Positions 23,223-31,946 of a stretch of DNA of 46,848 nucleotides are shown here, piece by piece. The stretch's first letter is position 1; every line of letters begins with the position of its first letter. This DNA comes from an uncultured Corynebacterium sp. (GTDB lineage: Bacteria > Actinomycetota > Actinomycetes > Mycobacteriales > Mycobacteriaceae), in the NCBI RefSeq assembly GCF_947253065.1, contig NZ_CAMXWS010000016.1:1-46848 (forward strand), given 5' to 3'. Under the pieces are notes generated by a model. It searched no databases and was not told the origin of the DNA. It saw nothing but the letters and a program-made list of their open reading frames with translations. The position numbers were made by a program, and so were the translations under genes.

Positions 23223-24107
23223 GTGATTGTGAACCGCCGCACCATCGAGCACGACGGCATGCAGCGCCGCTTCACTGAAGTGCTCCCCGACACCCCCGCC
23301 CCCGACGCGCCCGTGATCCTTTTCCTGCACGGTTCGCTCCAATCCGGCAGCGTCGCCCGCCGGTTCACCGGCAACACCTTCGACGCGCTCGCCGACCGCG
23401 GCTGCACCGTCATCTACCCCGACGGCGTAGACAGGCACTTCAATGACCACCGCGTTGGCTTCCAGGAAAAAGCACGCCAATTGCTTATCGACGACACCTC
23501 CTTCCTCTCCTCCCTCATCCCCCGCTCGCATGGCCCCGTCATTGGCTGCGGGTTTTCCAATGGTGGCGCCATGATCCAGCGCTTCGCTCTCGAACGCCCT
23601 GGTGTGCTGGACGGCATCGCCTGCTTCGGTTCCGCGTGGCCCACTGACGACAACCTGCTGCCCGAAATCGCCGCGCTGATTCCCAACTGGGCCCCCACCC
23701 CCGTCCTCTGCGTCCAGGGCACCGCTGACCCGCTCGTCCCGTACGAAGGTGGCAGCTCCGGTATCGGCGACGCCAACCGTGGAACCGCCCGCTCTGCTAT
23801 CGATTCCGCTCGCTATTTCGCGCAGCTCAACGGGCTGAATCCTGCGCACCACACCTCAGCATCCCTCTCCGATGGCGGCGTGCGTGTCGACCGTTTCGGC
23901 CCTGGCGTGCCCGGCTCCCCCGCCCTCGCTGATCCCAACCGCGCCGAATCCGCCGGCACCCCTCAGCAGTCCGCGCCGGTTGAATTATGGTCCATCGAAG
24001 GCATGGGCCATCTTGTTCCCAGCCCCAAGAAGCTCGACGAGAAAATCGGGCCGGGGACGGACAAGGTGGTGGGGGCGGATCTGGTGGCGAATTTCTTCTC
24101 GCTTTAG
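23223..24107 (+). CDS. alpha/beta hydrolase, poly(3-hydroxybutyrate) depolymerase-like
   Basis: The 294-residue protein has an esterase fold: LFLHGSLQSG for the oxyanion region, nucleophile Ser in GCGFSNGGAM, Asp in VQGTADPLVPYEGG and a C-terminal His in EGMGHLVPSP. It resembles LpqC/PHB-depolymerase-type esterases, though no convincing signal peptide is seen, so it is probably cytosolic. A longer frame from 22983 runs antisense to the regulator; GTG 23223 (or 23229) gives the normal N terminus IVNRRTIEHDGMQRRF. Substrate unknown. Confidence 0.82.
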   Translation: MIVNRRTIEHDGMQRRFTEVLPDTPAPDAPVILFLHGSLQSGSVARRFTGNTFDALADRGCTVIYPDGVDRHFNDHRVGFQEKARQLLIDDTSFLSSLIPRSHGPVIGCGFSNGGAMIQRFALERPGVLDGIACFGSAWPTDDNLLPEIAALIPNWAPTPVLCVQGTADPLVPYEGGSSGIGDANRGTARSAIDSARYFAQLNGLNPAHHTSASLSDGGVRVDRFGPGVPGSPALADPNRAESAGTPQQSAPVELWSIEGMGHLVPSPKKLDEKIGPGTDKVVGADLVANFFSL

Positions 24108-24146
24108 CGCGCTCTCGCACCAGATCGAGAACCTACAGCGTGCGAC

Positions 24147-25187
24147 CTATTTTTGGGTATTGGCGACGGCAGTATCAATAAGTTCCTTGAAACGCGGCGC
24201 CGCCCAACGGACGGTCAGCGGGTTGATGATGGAGGACGCAGTGACCAACGACTGGTCGGTCGCGGCGATCTCGGCTCCCTTCTCCACAGCTTTGATTCGA
24301 GAATACACCGGGTCTTTGTGCATTTCTTCGCGGTTAGCTTCGTCAGCATAGAAGGTGAAGATGAGATCAGAGCTGTTGAGCGCGTCGGCGTTCTCCTTGG
24401 AAATCTCGGCAGAATCGGTGCCCGGAACTTCTGGGAACTGCTTGTACACATCGTCGACCTTGAGGCCCAGGTTTGAAACAAATGCCACGCGCTGCTCCCC
24501 GGGTAGGAAGATGCCCAGGTTCTGAGGACCGTCGTTGTAGATATAGCTGAATGTGTAATTCTCGTACTCGGCTTCGGCGTTTTCCTCGAACGCCGCCTGA
24601 ACATCGTCTTTTACCGCCTGCGCTTTCTCTGGCTCTCCGAGAGCCTTAGCGATGACGTCGACCTGCTGCTCCCACGTGATCTTCCACGGTTCCTTCTCAT
24701 ATGCCACAGTCGGCGCGATCTTAGACAGCTGGTCGTATTGCTCCTGGGTGATGCCCGACCACGGCGCGAGAATGACGTCGGGTTTATATCCGAGGATCTC
24801 TTCGACGCTCAACGCATCGTCGCCTTCGAATTGTTGGGGCAGCTCGTCGTCGCGTTCTTCCACGGCCTCTTTGATCCATGGCAGGTATCCAGACTCGTCT
24901 GACCCCCAAGCGTAAGACTGGATCGCGACTGGGGTGTGCCCCATCGCAATCGCGATCTCCGCGGAGCCCTGACCGATCGTGACAATGCGCTCCGGCTTCT
25001 CTTTGATCTCGGCCGCACCCAACGCGTGCTCAATGGTGACTGGCTGGAAATCGCCTGCGGCGGATGGCGCAGAAGCACCTGGCACAGAGCTGGGTTCCGA
25101 ATTTCCAGCCGTCTCGGTGTCTGCGGTGCAGGCGGTTAAAGCAGCTGAGGTCGCACAGACGACGGCTAGCAGGGCAAAGGGTTTCAT
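24147..25187 (-). CDS. siderophore/iron ABC transporter substrate-binding lipoprotein
   Basis: The 346-residue lipoprotein (signal MKPFALLAVVCATSAALTAC, lipidated Cys20) captures ferric siderophore outside the membrane. The FecB/FepB-type domain shows VTIEHALGAAEIKEKPERIVTIG in two parts around residue 50 and EEILGYKPDVILAPWSG near 130. ATG 25187 is chosen over 25205 because GAAGGA lies 6 bases before it and the signal peptide then begins with Met-Lys. It is divergent from the permease genes, with a DtxR-like box in the gap. Confidence 0.92.
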   Translation of the reverse strand: MKPFALLAVVCATSAALTACTADTETAGNSEPSSVPGASAPSAAGDFQPVTIEHALGAAEIKEKPERIVTIGQGSAEIAIAMGHTPVAIQSYAWGSDESGYLPWIKEAVEERDDELPQQFEGDDALSVEEILGYKPDVILAPWSGITQEQYDQLSKIAPTVAYEKEPWKITWEQQVDVIAKALGEPEKAQAVKDDVQAAFEENAEAEYENYTFSYIYNDGPQNLGIFLPGEQRVAFVSNLGLKVDDVYKQFPEVPGTDSAEISKENADALNSSDLIFTFYADEANREEMHKDPVYSRIKAVEKGAEIAATDQSLVTASSIINPLTVRWAAPRFKELIDTAVANTQK

Positions 25188-25221
25188 TGCGGATCCTTCT
25201 ATCATCCAATAGTTCGTTCGG

Positions 25222-25240
25222 TCAGGCTATCCTAACTGAA
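25222..25240. promoter_or_regulatory. candidate DtxR box
   Basis: TCAGGCTATCCTAACTGAA matches 14 of 19 positions of the corynebacterial DtxR consensus (TWAGGTTAGSCTAACCTWA). It lies in the 77-bp gap between the divergent siderophore-binding and permease genes, where iron-loaded DtxR could repress both directions. Confidence 0.6.
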
Positions 25241-25264
25241 CAATCCTCGTCTACACTACGTCTC

Positions 25265-26326
25265 ATGACTACAGCGACGCGCACGCCTGCTCCGAGCCGT
25301 AGCCAGCACGTACCTAGCAAAATCGGTGCTCTCGCAGGTTTTCTCGCTTTGCTCGCAGTCGGTTTCATGCTCAGTCTCGCGGTTGGCTCGCGAAACATTC
25401 CGCTTCTCGACGTCTGGCACGCCCTCACCAACATCTCCACCCTGCGCCAGAATCTGGATTCGATCCCGCAGGACGAGCTCACCATCGCAGCACTCCGATT
25501 CCCGCGAACGCTGCTGGCCATCCTCGTTGGCACTGCCCTTGGAGTGGCGGGAGCCCTCATCCAGGGGCACACCCGCAACCCTTTGGCTGACCCCGGAATT
25601 CTTGGAGTCTCAGCCGGCGCAGCGTTGGCGGTCGTGCTTTCCTCCGTATTTCTCGGCGTCACCAGCGTGTCCGGTTCCGCTATGGCAGCATTCATCGGCG
25701 CTGGGGTGGCAACGCTTGTTGTCTTCTCTCTCGCTTCTGTCGGGAACGGCCATGTCAACCCACTCAACCTCGTGCTCGGAGGTGCAGCATTGTCCGCTGT
25801 CATGGGCGCGGTAACCACCACTTTCGTGCTTATCGACGAAAGGTCCCTCGACCAAATGCGTTTCTGGAACGCCGGTTCCGTAGCCGGCCGCGACCTCGAC
25901 GTCTTCTGGGGTGTGCTGCCCTTTGTTGGACTCGGCCTACTCTTGGCGTTCGCGTCAGCGCCGGGACTGAACTTGCTCACTATGGGCGAAGATGTTGCTG
26001 GCTCTCTCGGCGTGAACGTGCAGCGAAGCCGAATGACGGGAATGACACTCATTGCTCTCCTTGCCGGCGCGGCGACAGCCGCCGCGGGCCCGATCGGCTT
26101 CCTGGCTCTTGTCGTCCCGCACATCGCCCGCGCGATCTGCGGGCCGGACTACCGCTGGATTCTTCCGTTGTCTGGAGTTATCGGAGCGAATCTCCTCGTG
26201 TACGCCGATATCGTCGGTCGCCTGATTGCCAGGCCGGCAGAGGTCCAGGTGGGAATCGTGCTCGCGTTCATCGGCGCCCCCTTCTTCATCTGGATGATGT
26301 ACAAAAACCGGGTGATCTCGCTGTGA
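25265..26326 (+). CDS. FecCD family siderophore ABC transporter permease (first subunit)
   Basis: A 353-residue inner-membrane permease of the BtuC/FecCD family. After a short polar N terminus come about nine to ten hydrophobic segments; family motifs include LRFPRTLLAILVGTALGVAG, GHTRNPLADPGILGVSAGA and GPIGFLALVVPHIAR, followed by the end LAFIGAPFFIWMMYK. ATG 25265 is the start; a longer open frame upstream is antisense to the binding-protein gene. It contains one copy of the dispersed 11-mer (25828-25838) and overlaps the second permease by four bases. Confidence 0.93.
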   Translation: MTTATRTPAPSRSQHVPSKIGALAGFLALLAVGFMLSLAVGSRNIPLLDVWHALTNISTLRQNLDSIPQDELTIAALRFPRTLLAILVGTALGVAGALIQGHTRNPLADPGILGVSAGAALAVVLSSVFLGVTSVSGSAMAAFIGAGVATLVVFSLASVGNGHVNPLNLVLGGAALSAVMGAVTTTFVLIDERSLDQMRFWNAGSVAGRDLDVFWGVLPFVGLGLLLAFASAPGLNLLTMGEDVAGSLGVNVQRSRMTGMTLIALLAGAATAAAGPIGFLALVVPHIARAICGPDYRWILPLSGVIGANLLVYADIVGRLIARPAEVQVGIVLAFIGAPFFIWMMYKNRVISL

Positions 26327-27390
26327 CGGTGGGGGACGTGCGGGCGTCGATAAGCGTATGCGGGATGAGCGCGGTGTGGCGGCCTCGGCCGCTTCTTGCC
26401 ACGCTCTCTCTCGCTCTCGTTGTTCTTTGCCTGTTCGCAGCAGCCCTCGCAGCCGGCGACTACACGCTCCCGCTGCCAACAATCGGCCAGGTGCTTCTCG
26501 GCGGAGGCAACGAAACTGACAGGCTAGTCGTGCTCGAGTGGCGCATGCCACGCGCCGCCACTGCCGTGGGTGTGGGGGCCGCACTGGGGCTCTCGGGCGC
26601 ATTGCTGCAGTCCGTGACACGGAACCCGCTGGCCAGCCCGGATATTTTGGGCATTACGATGGGCGCCTCCGCTGCCGCGGTGACCGTCATCGCTGTAGGA
26701 ACGGGAGGGGCAAGCGTAGTCACGTCTTGGCTAGGAGGTCTCGGCGTATCGGCAGCAGCGGGGGTGGGCGCGCTCGCATCCGCCCTGGTGATCTGGCTGT
26801 TGGCGCTCCGACGGAAGGCGGATTCTTTCCGCCTTGTGCTTTTCGGAGTGATCATCAACGCGCTGCTCCAGTCGTACGTGAACTACCTACTGATCAGAGC
26901 AGATCTCCGTGACGCACAAACCGCGAGCTACTGGCTCACCGGCTCCCTCAACGCGGCGAACTGGCAGACAGCAGTTCCTGTTTTCGTGCTGCTCGCGGTG
27001 TTTGCGCCGCTGCTGGCCTGGATCAGCTTCCAATTCAAAGCCACCGAGCTTGGCCCGGACGTCGCTGCAAGCTTGGGGCAGAATCCGCGGTCCATCCAAT
27101 TCGTTTTCGTGGCCGCTTCTGCGCTGCTCGCAGCGATGGCGGTCGCAGCAGCCGGCCCGATCGGGTTCGTGGCGTTCGTAGCGCCGCAGGTGGCTCTTCG
27201 GCTGTGCGGGGTCTCCGCGCCTCCACTCGCCGCGTCGGCATTGAGCGGAGCGTCGCTCGTAGTGGCATCCGACCTAGTTACCACCCATGCTCTGCCTGTC
27301 GCACTCCCGGTGGGCCTGCTCACCTCAGTGCTCGGCGGCAGCTTCCTTGTTTACTTGCTCATCCAAACCAATCGGAGGAATTCGATCTGA
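26323..27390 (+). CDS. FecCD family siderophore ABC transporter permease (second subunit)
   Basis: The partner permease, 355 residues from GTG 26323, with LEWRMPRAATAVGVGAALGLSG, SVTRNPLASPDILGITMGA and GPIGFVAFVAPQVALRL, the same family blocks as its neighbour. GTG 26323 overlaps the previous stop (GTGA), but ATG 26365 (MSAVWRPRPLL) would begin just before the first membrane helix and is a real alternative. In that case the copy of the dispersed 11-mer at 26345-26355 lies between the genes. The stop overlaps the ATPase start by one base (TGATG). Confidence 0.92.
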   Translation: MTVGDVRASISVCGMSAVWRPRPLLATLSLALVVLCLFAAALAAGDYTLPLPTIGQVLLGGGNETDRLVVLEWRMPRAATAVGVGAALGLSGALLQSVTRNPLASPDILGITMGASAAAVTVIAVGTGGASVVTSWLGGLGVSAAAGVGALASALVIWLLALRRKADSFRLVLFGVIINALLQSYVNYLLIRADLRDAQTASYWLTGSLNAANWQTAVPVFVLLAVFAPLLAWISFQFKATELGPDVAASLGQNPRSIQFVFVAASALLAAMAVAAAGPIGFVAFVAPQVALRLCGVSAPPLAASALSGASLVVASDLVTTHALPVALPVGLLTSVLGGSFLVYLLIQTNRRNSI

Positions 27391-28175
27391 TGGACGGCCT
27401 CTCAGTGCAGAACCTGCACGTGTCCTATGGCGCGAAAACAGTGATAGACGGCCTCAATGTTGGGATACCCGCGGGCAAGGTGACCACAGTCATCGGACCG
27501 AACGGCTGCGGCAAGTCGACAATGCTCAAGGCAGTGGGGCAACTGATCGAATCATCGGGGCAGATTCTTCTCGACGGCACAGACATTCGTTCCTTATCCC
27601 GCAAGAAACTAGCGACCCGCCTGGCGATGCTGCCTCAGAGCCCCGTATCACCGGAAGGGTTACTGGTCAAAGACTTAGTCGGACGCGGACGCCACCCACA
27701 CCAGTCCTGGTTCAAGCAGTGGTCATCGACCGACCAAGATGCCGTCGCCGAAGCTCTCGCCCAAACTGGGTCAGTCGAGCTCGCCGACCGCGCCGTTCAT
27801 GAACTATCCGGTGGACAGCGCCAACGGGTGTGGATCTCCATGGTTCTCGCGCAGAGAACTCCAGTCATGTTCCTGGATGAGCCGACCACCTACCTGGACT
27901 TATCCGCCTCCATCGACGTTCTCAACCTCGTGCGGCGGCTCAACAGCGAGCTCGGACGTACCGTCGTCATGGTTCTCCACGACCTCAACCTCGCTGCACG
28001 CTACTCGGACCACCTTCTCGTGCTCCGTGACGGCACGCTCAAAGCCGAGGGTCCTCCGGCAGATGTAATCACTTCCCCACTCCTCCGCGAAGTCTTCGAC
28101 TTAGAGGCGCTTGTGGAGGAAGACCCCGCTGTCGGCGGGCCGCTCATCATCCCTGCGGCTCCGGAGAAGGAGTGA
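27390..28175 (+). CDS. siderophore ABC transporter ATP-binding protein
   Basis: The 261-residue ATPase drives ferric-siderophore import. Walker A GPNGCGKST, Q-loop MLPQSP, ABC signature LSGGQRQRVW, Walker B VMFLDEPTTYLDLS and H-loop VLHDLN are all intact. ATG 27390 has GGAGG 11 bases upstream and overlaps the permease stop. The open frame upstream to 27204 belongs to the permease in another frame. Downstream, after 3 bp, is the siderophore-interacting protein. Confidence 0.95.
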   Translation: MDGLSVQNLHVSYGAKTVIDGLNVGIPAGKVTTVIGPNGCGKSTMLKAVGQLIESSGQILLDGTDIRSLSRKKLATRLAMLPQSPVSPEGLLVKDLVGRGRHPHQSWFKQWSSTDQDAVAEALAQTGSVELADRAVHELSGGQRQRVWISMVLAQRTPVMFLDEPTTYLDLSASIDVLNLVRRLNSELGRTVVMVLHDLNLAARYSDHLLVLRDGTLKAEGPPADVITSPLLREVFDLEALVEEDPAVGGPLIIPAAPEKE

Positions 28176-28178
28176 CGC

Positions 28179-29078
28179 GTGGCTACCTATCCTTCAGCGG
28201 CCTTCACTGACCGCTTCATTAATAACGTTCCCACCCGCGACGGCGCCGAAGTCTTCACCGCCGAGGTCACCGCCAATAATCAGATCGCGCCGCACGTGCG
28301 TGAAGTCACGTTCTACGCACCCGAGCTTTCCAGTTTCCGGGTGACCGGGCCCGATGAATTTTTCGGTTTGCTCATGCCACAGCACGGTCAGAAATATTCC
28401 CCCATTCCTCCCCGCACTACAGCGAATATCCGTGGGCATGTCGCATCGCTCCCCGACGAGACCCGCCCGGATTTGCGCTGGTACACAATCCGCCATCTGA
28501 ACTGGCACGACAGCACCTTGTCCACGCAGATTGCCACGCATGGGGTACGCGACGCCACCAAGGCCTCCGGCCCGGGCCTGCGCTGGGCACTTTCTGCAAA
28601 ACCCGGTGACAGGGTGGGAATCGTGGCTGCGAACGGACTATGGCACCGCCCTTCCTGTGCTCCTTTCAAGCGAGCGGAGCCGCAACTTCTCATCGGCGAT
28701 GCTACTTCGGCGCCCTCCATCCTGGGCATCTTAGAGTTCCTCGAGGAATTCCACCCGGAAGAGTTGTCTCAGACTCATGTTGTGGTGGTCTCGGAGTCCG
28801 CGGACGACCACTCGCCGGAGCTCCGCTACTGGCAATCGCGCGTGGCCAGCATGGACAATGTCTACGCCGACTATTGCGACCACGTTTCAGCTCTTCTGCA
28901 TTGCCTCATGTGCAAGCACCGCGTCGAGCAAACGCTTAACGATGTCCGCTACATCTACGCTTGCTGCGAATCCGCGTTGGCAAAACAAGCGCGGACCTTC
29001 GCCAAAGAAGAACTGGGATTGAACTCTAAGAATATCTTCTGGAGTCCCTTCTGGATCCAGGGCCGCGCCCGGCCTTAA
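28179..29078 (+). CDS. siderophore-interacting protein (FAD-binding ferric reductase)
   Basis: The 299-residue cytosolic protein resembles ViuB/SIP proteins, which reduce iron(III) in the imported siderophore and release it. Seen: VREVTFYAPELSSFRVTGPDEFFGLLMP, RWYTIRHLNW with the FAD-binding R-x-Y-(T/S) pattern, and a C-terminal NAD(P)-binding lobe with GDATSAPSILGILE and YACCESALAKQARTFAKEELG. Four Cys residues cluster near residues 245-270. It starts with GTG 28179, 3 bp after the ATPase gene, and ends 18 bp before the convergent rlmB. Confidence 0.9.
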   Translation: MATYPSAAFTDRFINNVPTRDGAEVFTAEVTANNQIAPHVREVTFYAPELSSFRVTGPDEFFGLLMPQHGQKYSPIPPRTTANIRGHVASLPDETRPDLRWYTIRHLNWHDSTLSTQIATHGVRDATKASGPGLRWALSAKPGDRVGIVAANGLWHRPSCAPFKRAEPQLLIGDATSAPSILGILEFLEEFHPEELSQTHVVVVSESADDHSPELRYWQSRVASMDNVYADYCDHVSALLHCLMCKHRVEQTLNDVRYIYACCESALAKQARTFAKEELGLNSKNIFWSPFWIQGRARP

Positions 29079-29096
29079 AGGATTAAGCGTCCCTTC

Positions 29097-30035
29097 TCAT
29101 TGCGTGCGTCGCTGACGCGCGAACTCGCTGAGCACCACGCCCGCTGCGACGGAAGCATTGAGGGATTCGACCCAGTCCTCGGTGGGGATGGACATGATGA
29201 CGTCGCAATTCTCGCGCACGAGGCGCGAAATGCCCTTGCCTTCAGAGCCCACCACGATGACCACCGGGTCCGTCGCCGCGTGGAAGGTATCCAGGGTGTG
29301 CTCGCCACCCGCATCCAAGCCAACGACCATGTAGCCGTTGTCCTTGAACTGCTTGATCGTGCGGGTGATATTCGTCGCGCGGGCCACCGGCAGACGTGCG
29401 GCGGTACCAGCGGAAGTACGCCACGCAACCCCCGTGACCTGCGCCGAACGACGCTCCGGAATGATCACGCCGTGGCCCCCAAATGCGGCCGTAGAGCGGA
29501 TCACCGCGCCCAAGTTGCGCGGGTCGGTGATGTTGTCCAACACGACGAACATGCCGGTCTGGCCACGTTCGTTGACCTGTGCAATGAGGTCGAAAACATC
29601 AGCGTATTTGTACGGCTGAATCTTCAGACCAATGCCCTGGTGCATGCCATTGCCGGTCATGTTGTCCAGTTCCCGGCGCGGCACCTCGTGGACCGGGATG
29701 TGGCGGGTGTTGGCGATCAAGACGGCTTCGCTCAAGCGATCGTCGTGGCCGGTGCCCTGTGCAACGATGAGTGCCTCCGCCGGCACCTTTGCCTGCAAGC
29801 ACTCAATGACCGGGTTACGGCCGACAACGAGGTCCGCCTGCTCACGTTCGTGACGGCCCTGATCACGACGCTGGCGCTCCAACTTCCGCTTGTGCGCGGA
29901 GTGGTACACGCGGTCCTCAGCCTTCGGCGTCGGCCCCTTGCCAGCGAGACCACGGCGACGCTGGCCACCAGACCCCTTCGTGGAACCCTTCTTGTTTTTC
30001 TTCTGCTTATCGGGGCGCTCGTACGGTTTAGCCAT
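29097..30035 (-). CDS. rlmB: 23S rRNA (guanosine-2'-O-)-methyltransferase, TrmH/SpoU family
   Basis: The 312-residue enzyme methylates a ribose 2'-OH in 23S rRNA. A basic Lys/Arg/Gly-rich N terminus (about 1-60) precedes the substrate-binding domain (VVGRNPVIECLQAK) and the SPOUT knot with motif 1 LDNITDPRNLGAVIRSTAAFG, motif 2 VIVVGSEGKGISRLV and motif 3 SIPTEDWVESLNASVAAGVVL (each shown over its full length in the protein). ATG 30035 is taken as start; it overlaps the end of cysS by 8 bp, closer than usual. Gene order cysS-rlmB is the normal one. Confidence 0.93.
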   Translation of the reverse strand: MAKPYERPDKQKKNKKGSTKGSGGQRRRGLAGKGPTPKAEDRVYHSAHKRKLERQRRDQGRHEREQADLVVGRNPVIECLQAKVPAEALIVAQGTGHDDRLSEAVLIANTRHIPVHEVPRRELDNMTGNGMHQGIGLKIQPYKYADVFDLIAQVNERGQTGMFVVLDNITDPRNLGAVIRSTAAFGGHGVIIPERRSAQVTGVAWRTSAGTAARLPVARATNITRTIKQFKDNGYMVVGLDAGGEHTLDTFHAATDPVVIVVGSEGKGISRLVRENCDVIMSIPTEDWVESLNASVAAGVVLSEFARQRRTQ

Positions 30036-31932
30036 TTTCAGATTCTCCTTCGGCTGAAGATTGCTCATGCTGATCGAGCGCGCTAGCAAAGTTTTCTAGC
30101 TCACGAACGGTTCCAAGCTCGCTGCGAAGTAGTCTGGCGAATTCACTGCTTAGGTTCGGTTGATGCGCAGAAACTGTGATATCTGCAAGGAATCCTGGAC
30201 GGACTCGCGAAGGTGCTTCAACAGCGAACACGATTACATAAAACTCTTGGCGAGTTTTGTCGTACTTCAGCTCGGCAATCAACTGATCAGGATGCAAACC
30301 TTCTTTAGGGATTTTGTAATTTAAGGTTGGCCCGACAGTGACCTCCGACCTTTGAAGATCCAAGGTAGTGGCCCATTCTTCGATTGCGTTACCGAAAAAT
30401 GACAGTAACTGATCGAGCAAATCACTGCCTCTGGACACGCTCAATATGCTTTCGTACGTACTTGAGTTTGCTGACATGGTTAGGCCCTCCGGCTCTAGAG
30501 CTGCCTGGAGGATTAATCCCGTCGAGCTGCCCGAGAGATGTGCTTCGGACCCCTCTTTAGTATCCGCAACGACTAGCCCGACCGCTTCGAGAACCAACCT
30601 TCCTACATCTGCGGAGACATAATCCTTACTCCGTTTGGACACATATCGGCGCAAAAGTTCTCTATTGACGAGCATCTTGTTCGCGCTGCGAAGGGCTTCA
30701 GCAGCACCGGAGTCACCGGCGGTGGTGCTGGACCACTCTCCCGGGTCGATGCCCAGCACGGAAGCCATTGCGCGGACGGAGGCGGCGAGGGTGCGGGCGG
30801 TGGAGGTGTCGCCGTCGGCAAGCGCTTTATTGCCTGCGCGGACGGTGTTGTGAATCTCGGCCAAAGCCTTGGGCACGCCGAAGTCCTCGTTCATCGCGTC
30901 GGCGAAGGCGGGGGTCCACTCGCCGCGCTCGACGGGCTCGCTGCCAGAAACGCGGGCAACGAAATCCTCGATGCGACGGTAGCCACCCGCGGCTTCCTGC
31001 AGCGCAGCCGGCGAGTACTCGAGCACGCTGCGGTAGTGCGCGGAACCGAGGTAGTAGCGCAGCTCAACCGGACGGACATCCTCGAGCATGTTGTCGATGG
31101 ACAGGACATTGCCCAGCGACTTAGACATCTTCTCACCGGCCATGGTGACCCAGTGGTTGTGCATCCAGTAGCGGGCAAACCCGTCACCAGCTGCGTGGGA
31201 CTGGGCCTGCTCGTTCTCGTGGTGCGGGAACTGCAGGTCGAGCCCGCCGCCGTGGATATCGAAGGTGCCGCCGAGGTACCACGTCGACATCGCCGAGCAC
31301 TCCAAGTGCCAGCCGGGACGGCCATCGCCCCACGGGGTGGGCCAGCTCGGCTCGCCGGGCTTCGCGGCCTTCCACAGCGCGAAGTCGTGCGGGCCGCGCT
31401 TACCGCGGCTGTCGCTTTCGCCCTGCTCCATTTCCTCAACGCGATTGCCGGACAGGGAGCCGTAGTCAGAATCTTCCGCAGCAACCCACGCAGCCACGTC
31501 GAAGTAGACGGAGCCATCGGCGGCGTAGGCGAAGCCTGCGTCGATAAGCCGCTTCATATAGTCGACCATCTGGGTGACGAACCCGGTCGCGCGCGGCTCG
31601 ACGCTCGGCGGCAAAACACCCAGCGTGTTGTACGCGCGCGTGAATTCACGCTCATAGGTGGACACCCACTCCCACCAGGGGCGACCGTTATCGGCGGCCT
31701 TGGTGAGAATCTTGTCATCAATGTCCGTCACGTTGCGCACGAACGCCACATCCTGGCCATTCGCGAGAAACCAGCGGCGCACAATATCGAATGCCACACC
31801 CGATCGCAGGTGCCCGATGTGCGGCGAAGACTGCGGCGTCGCACCACACACATACATCGAGACATGTCCAGGTTGGACAGGCTCAAAATCACGGAGAGTG
31901 CGGGTCGCGGTATCGAAAATGCGTTGAGTCAC
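30028..31932 (-). CDS. cysS: cysteinyl-tRNA synthetase with unusual C-terminal extension
   Basis: CysRS charges tRNA-Cys. The first about 410 residues are normal: MYVCGATPQ, HIGHLRSG, zinc ligands in HLECSAM and HHENEQAQS, KMSKSLGN. The anticodon-binding end is diverged but visible (SKDYVSADVGRLVLEAVGL, then DTKEG) to about residue 466. Then comes an extension of about 168 residues with no motif I recognise (e.g. GLILQAALEPEGLTM; PGFLADITVSAHQPNLSS). The usual length is about 460; this is 634. DNA from about 30055 to 30680 is much poorer in G+C (43% at 30301-30360 against 68% at 31261-31320). The stop overlaps rlmB. A copy of the dispersed 11-mer is at 31539-31549. Confidence 0.93.
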   Translation of the reverse strand: MTQRIFDTATRTLRDFEPVQPGHVSMYVCGATPQSSPHIGHLRSGVAFDIVRRWFLANGQDVAFVRNVTDIDDKILTKAADNGRPWWEWVSTYEREFTRAYNTLGVLPPSVEPRATGFVTQMVDYMKRLIDAGFAYAADGSVYFDVAAWVAAEDSDYGSLSGNRVEEMEQGESDSRGKRGPHDFALWKAAKPGEPSWPTPWGDGRPGWHLECSAMSTWYLGGTFDIHGGGLDLQFPHHENEQAQSHAAGDGFARYWMHNHWVTMAGEKMSKSLGNVLSIDNMLEDVRPVELRYYLGSAHYRSVLEYSPAALQEAAGGYRRIEDFVARVSGSEPVERGEWTPAFADAMNEDFGVPKALAEIHNTVRAGNKALADGDTSTARTLAASVRAMASVLGIDPGEWSSTTAGDSGAAEALRSANKMLVNRELLRRYVSKRSKDYVSADVGRLVLEAVGLVVADTKEGSEAHLSGSSTGLILQAALEPEGLTMSANSSTYESILSVSRGSDLLDQLLSFFGNAIEEWATTLDLQRSEVTVGPTLNYKIPKEGLHPDQLIAELKYDKTRQEFYVIVFAVEAPSRVRPGFLADITVSAHQPNLSSEFARLLRSELGTVRELENFASALDQHEQSSAEGESENG

Positions 31933-31946
31933 GCGCCCCAGTTTAG

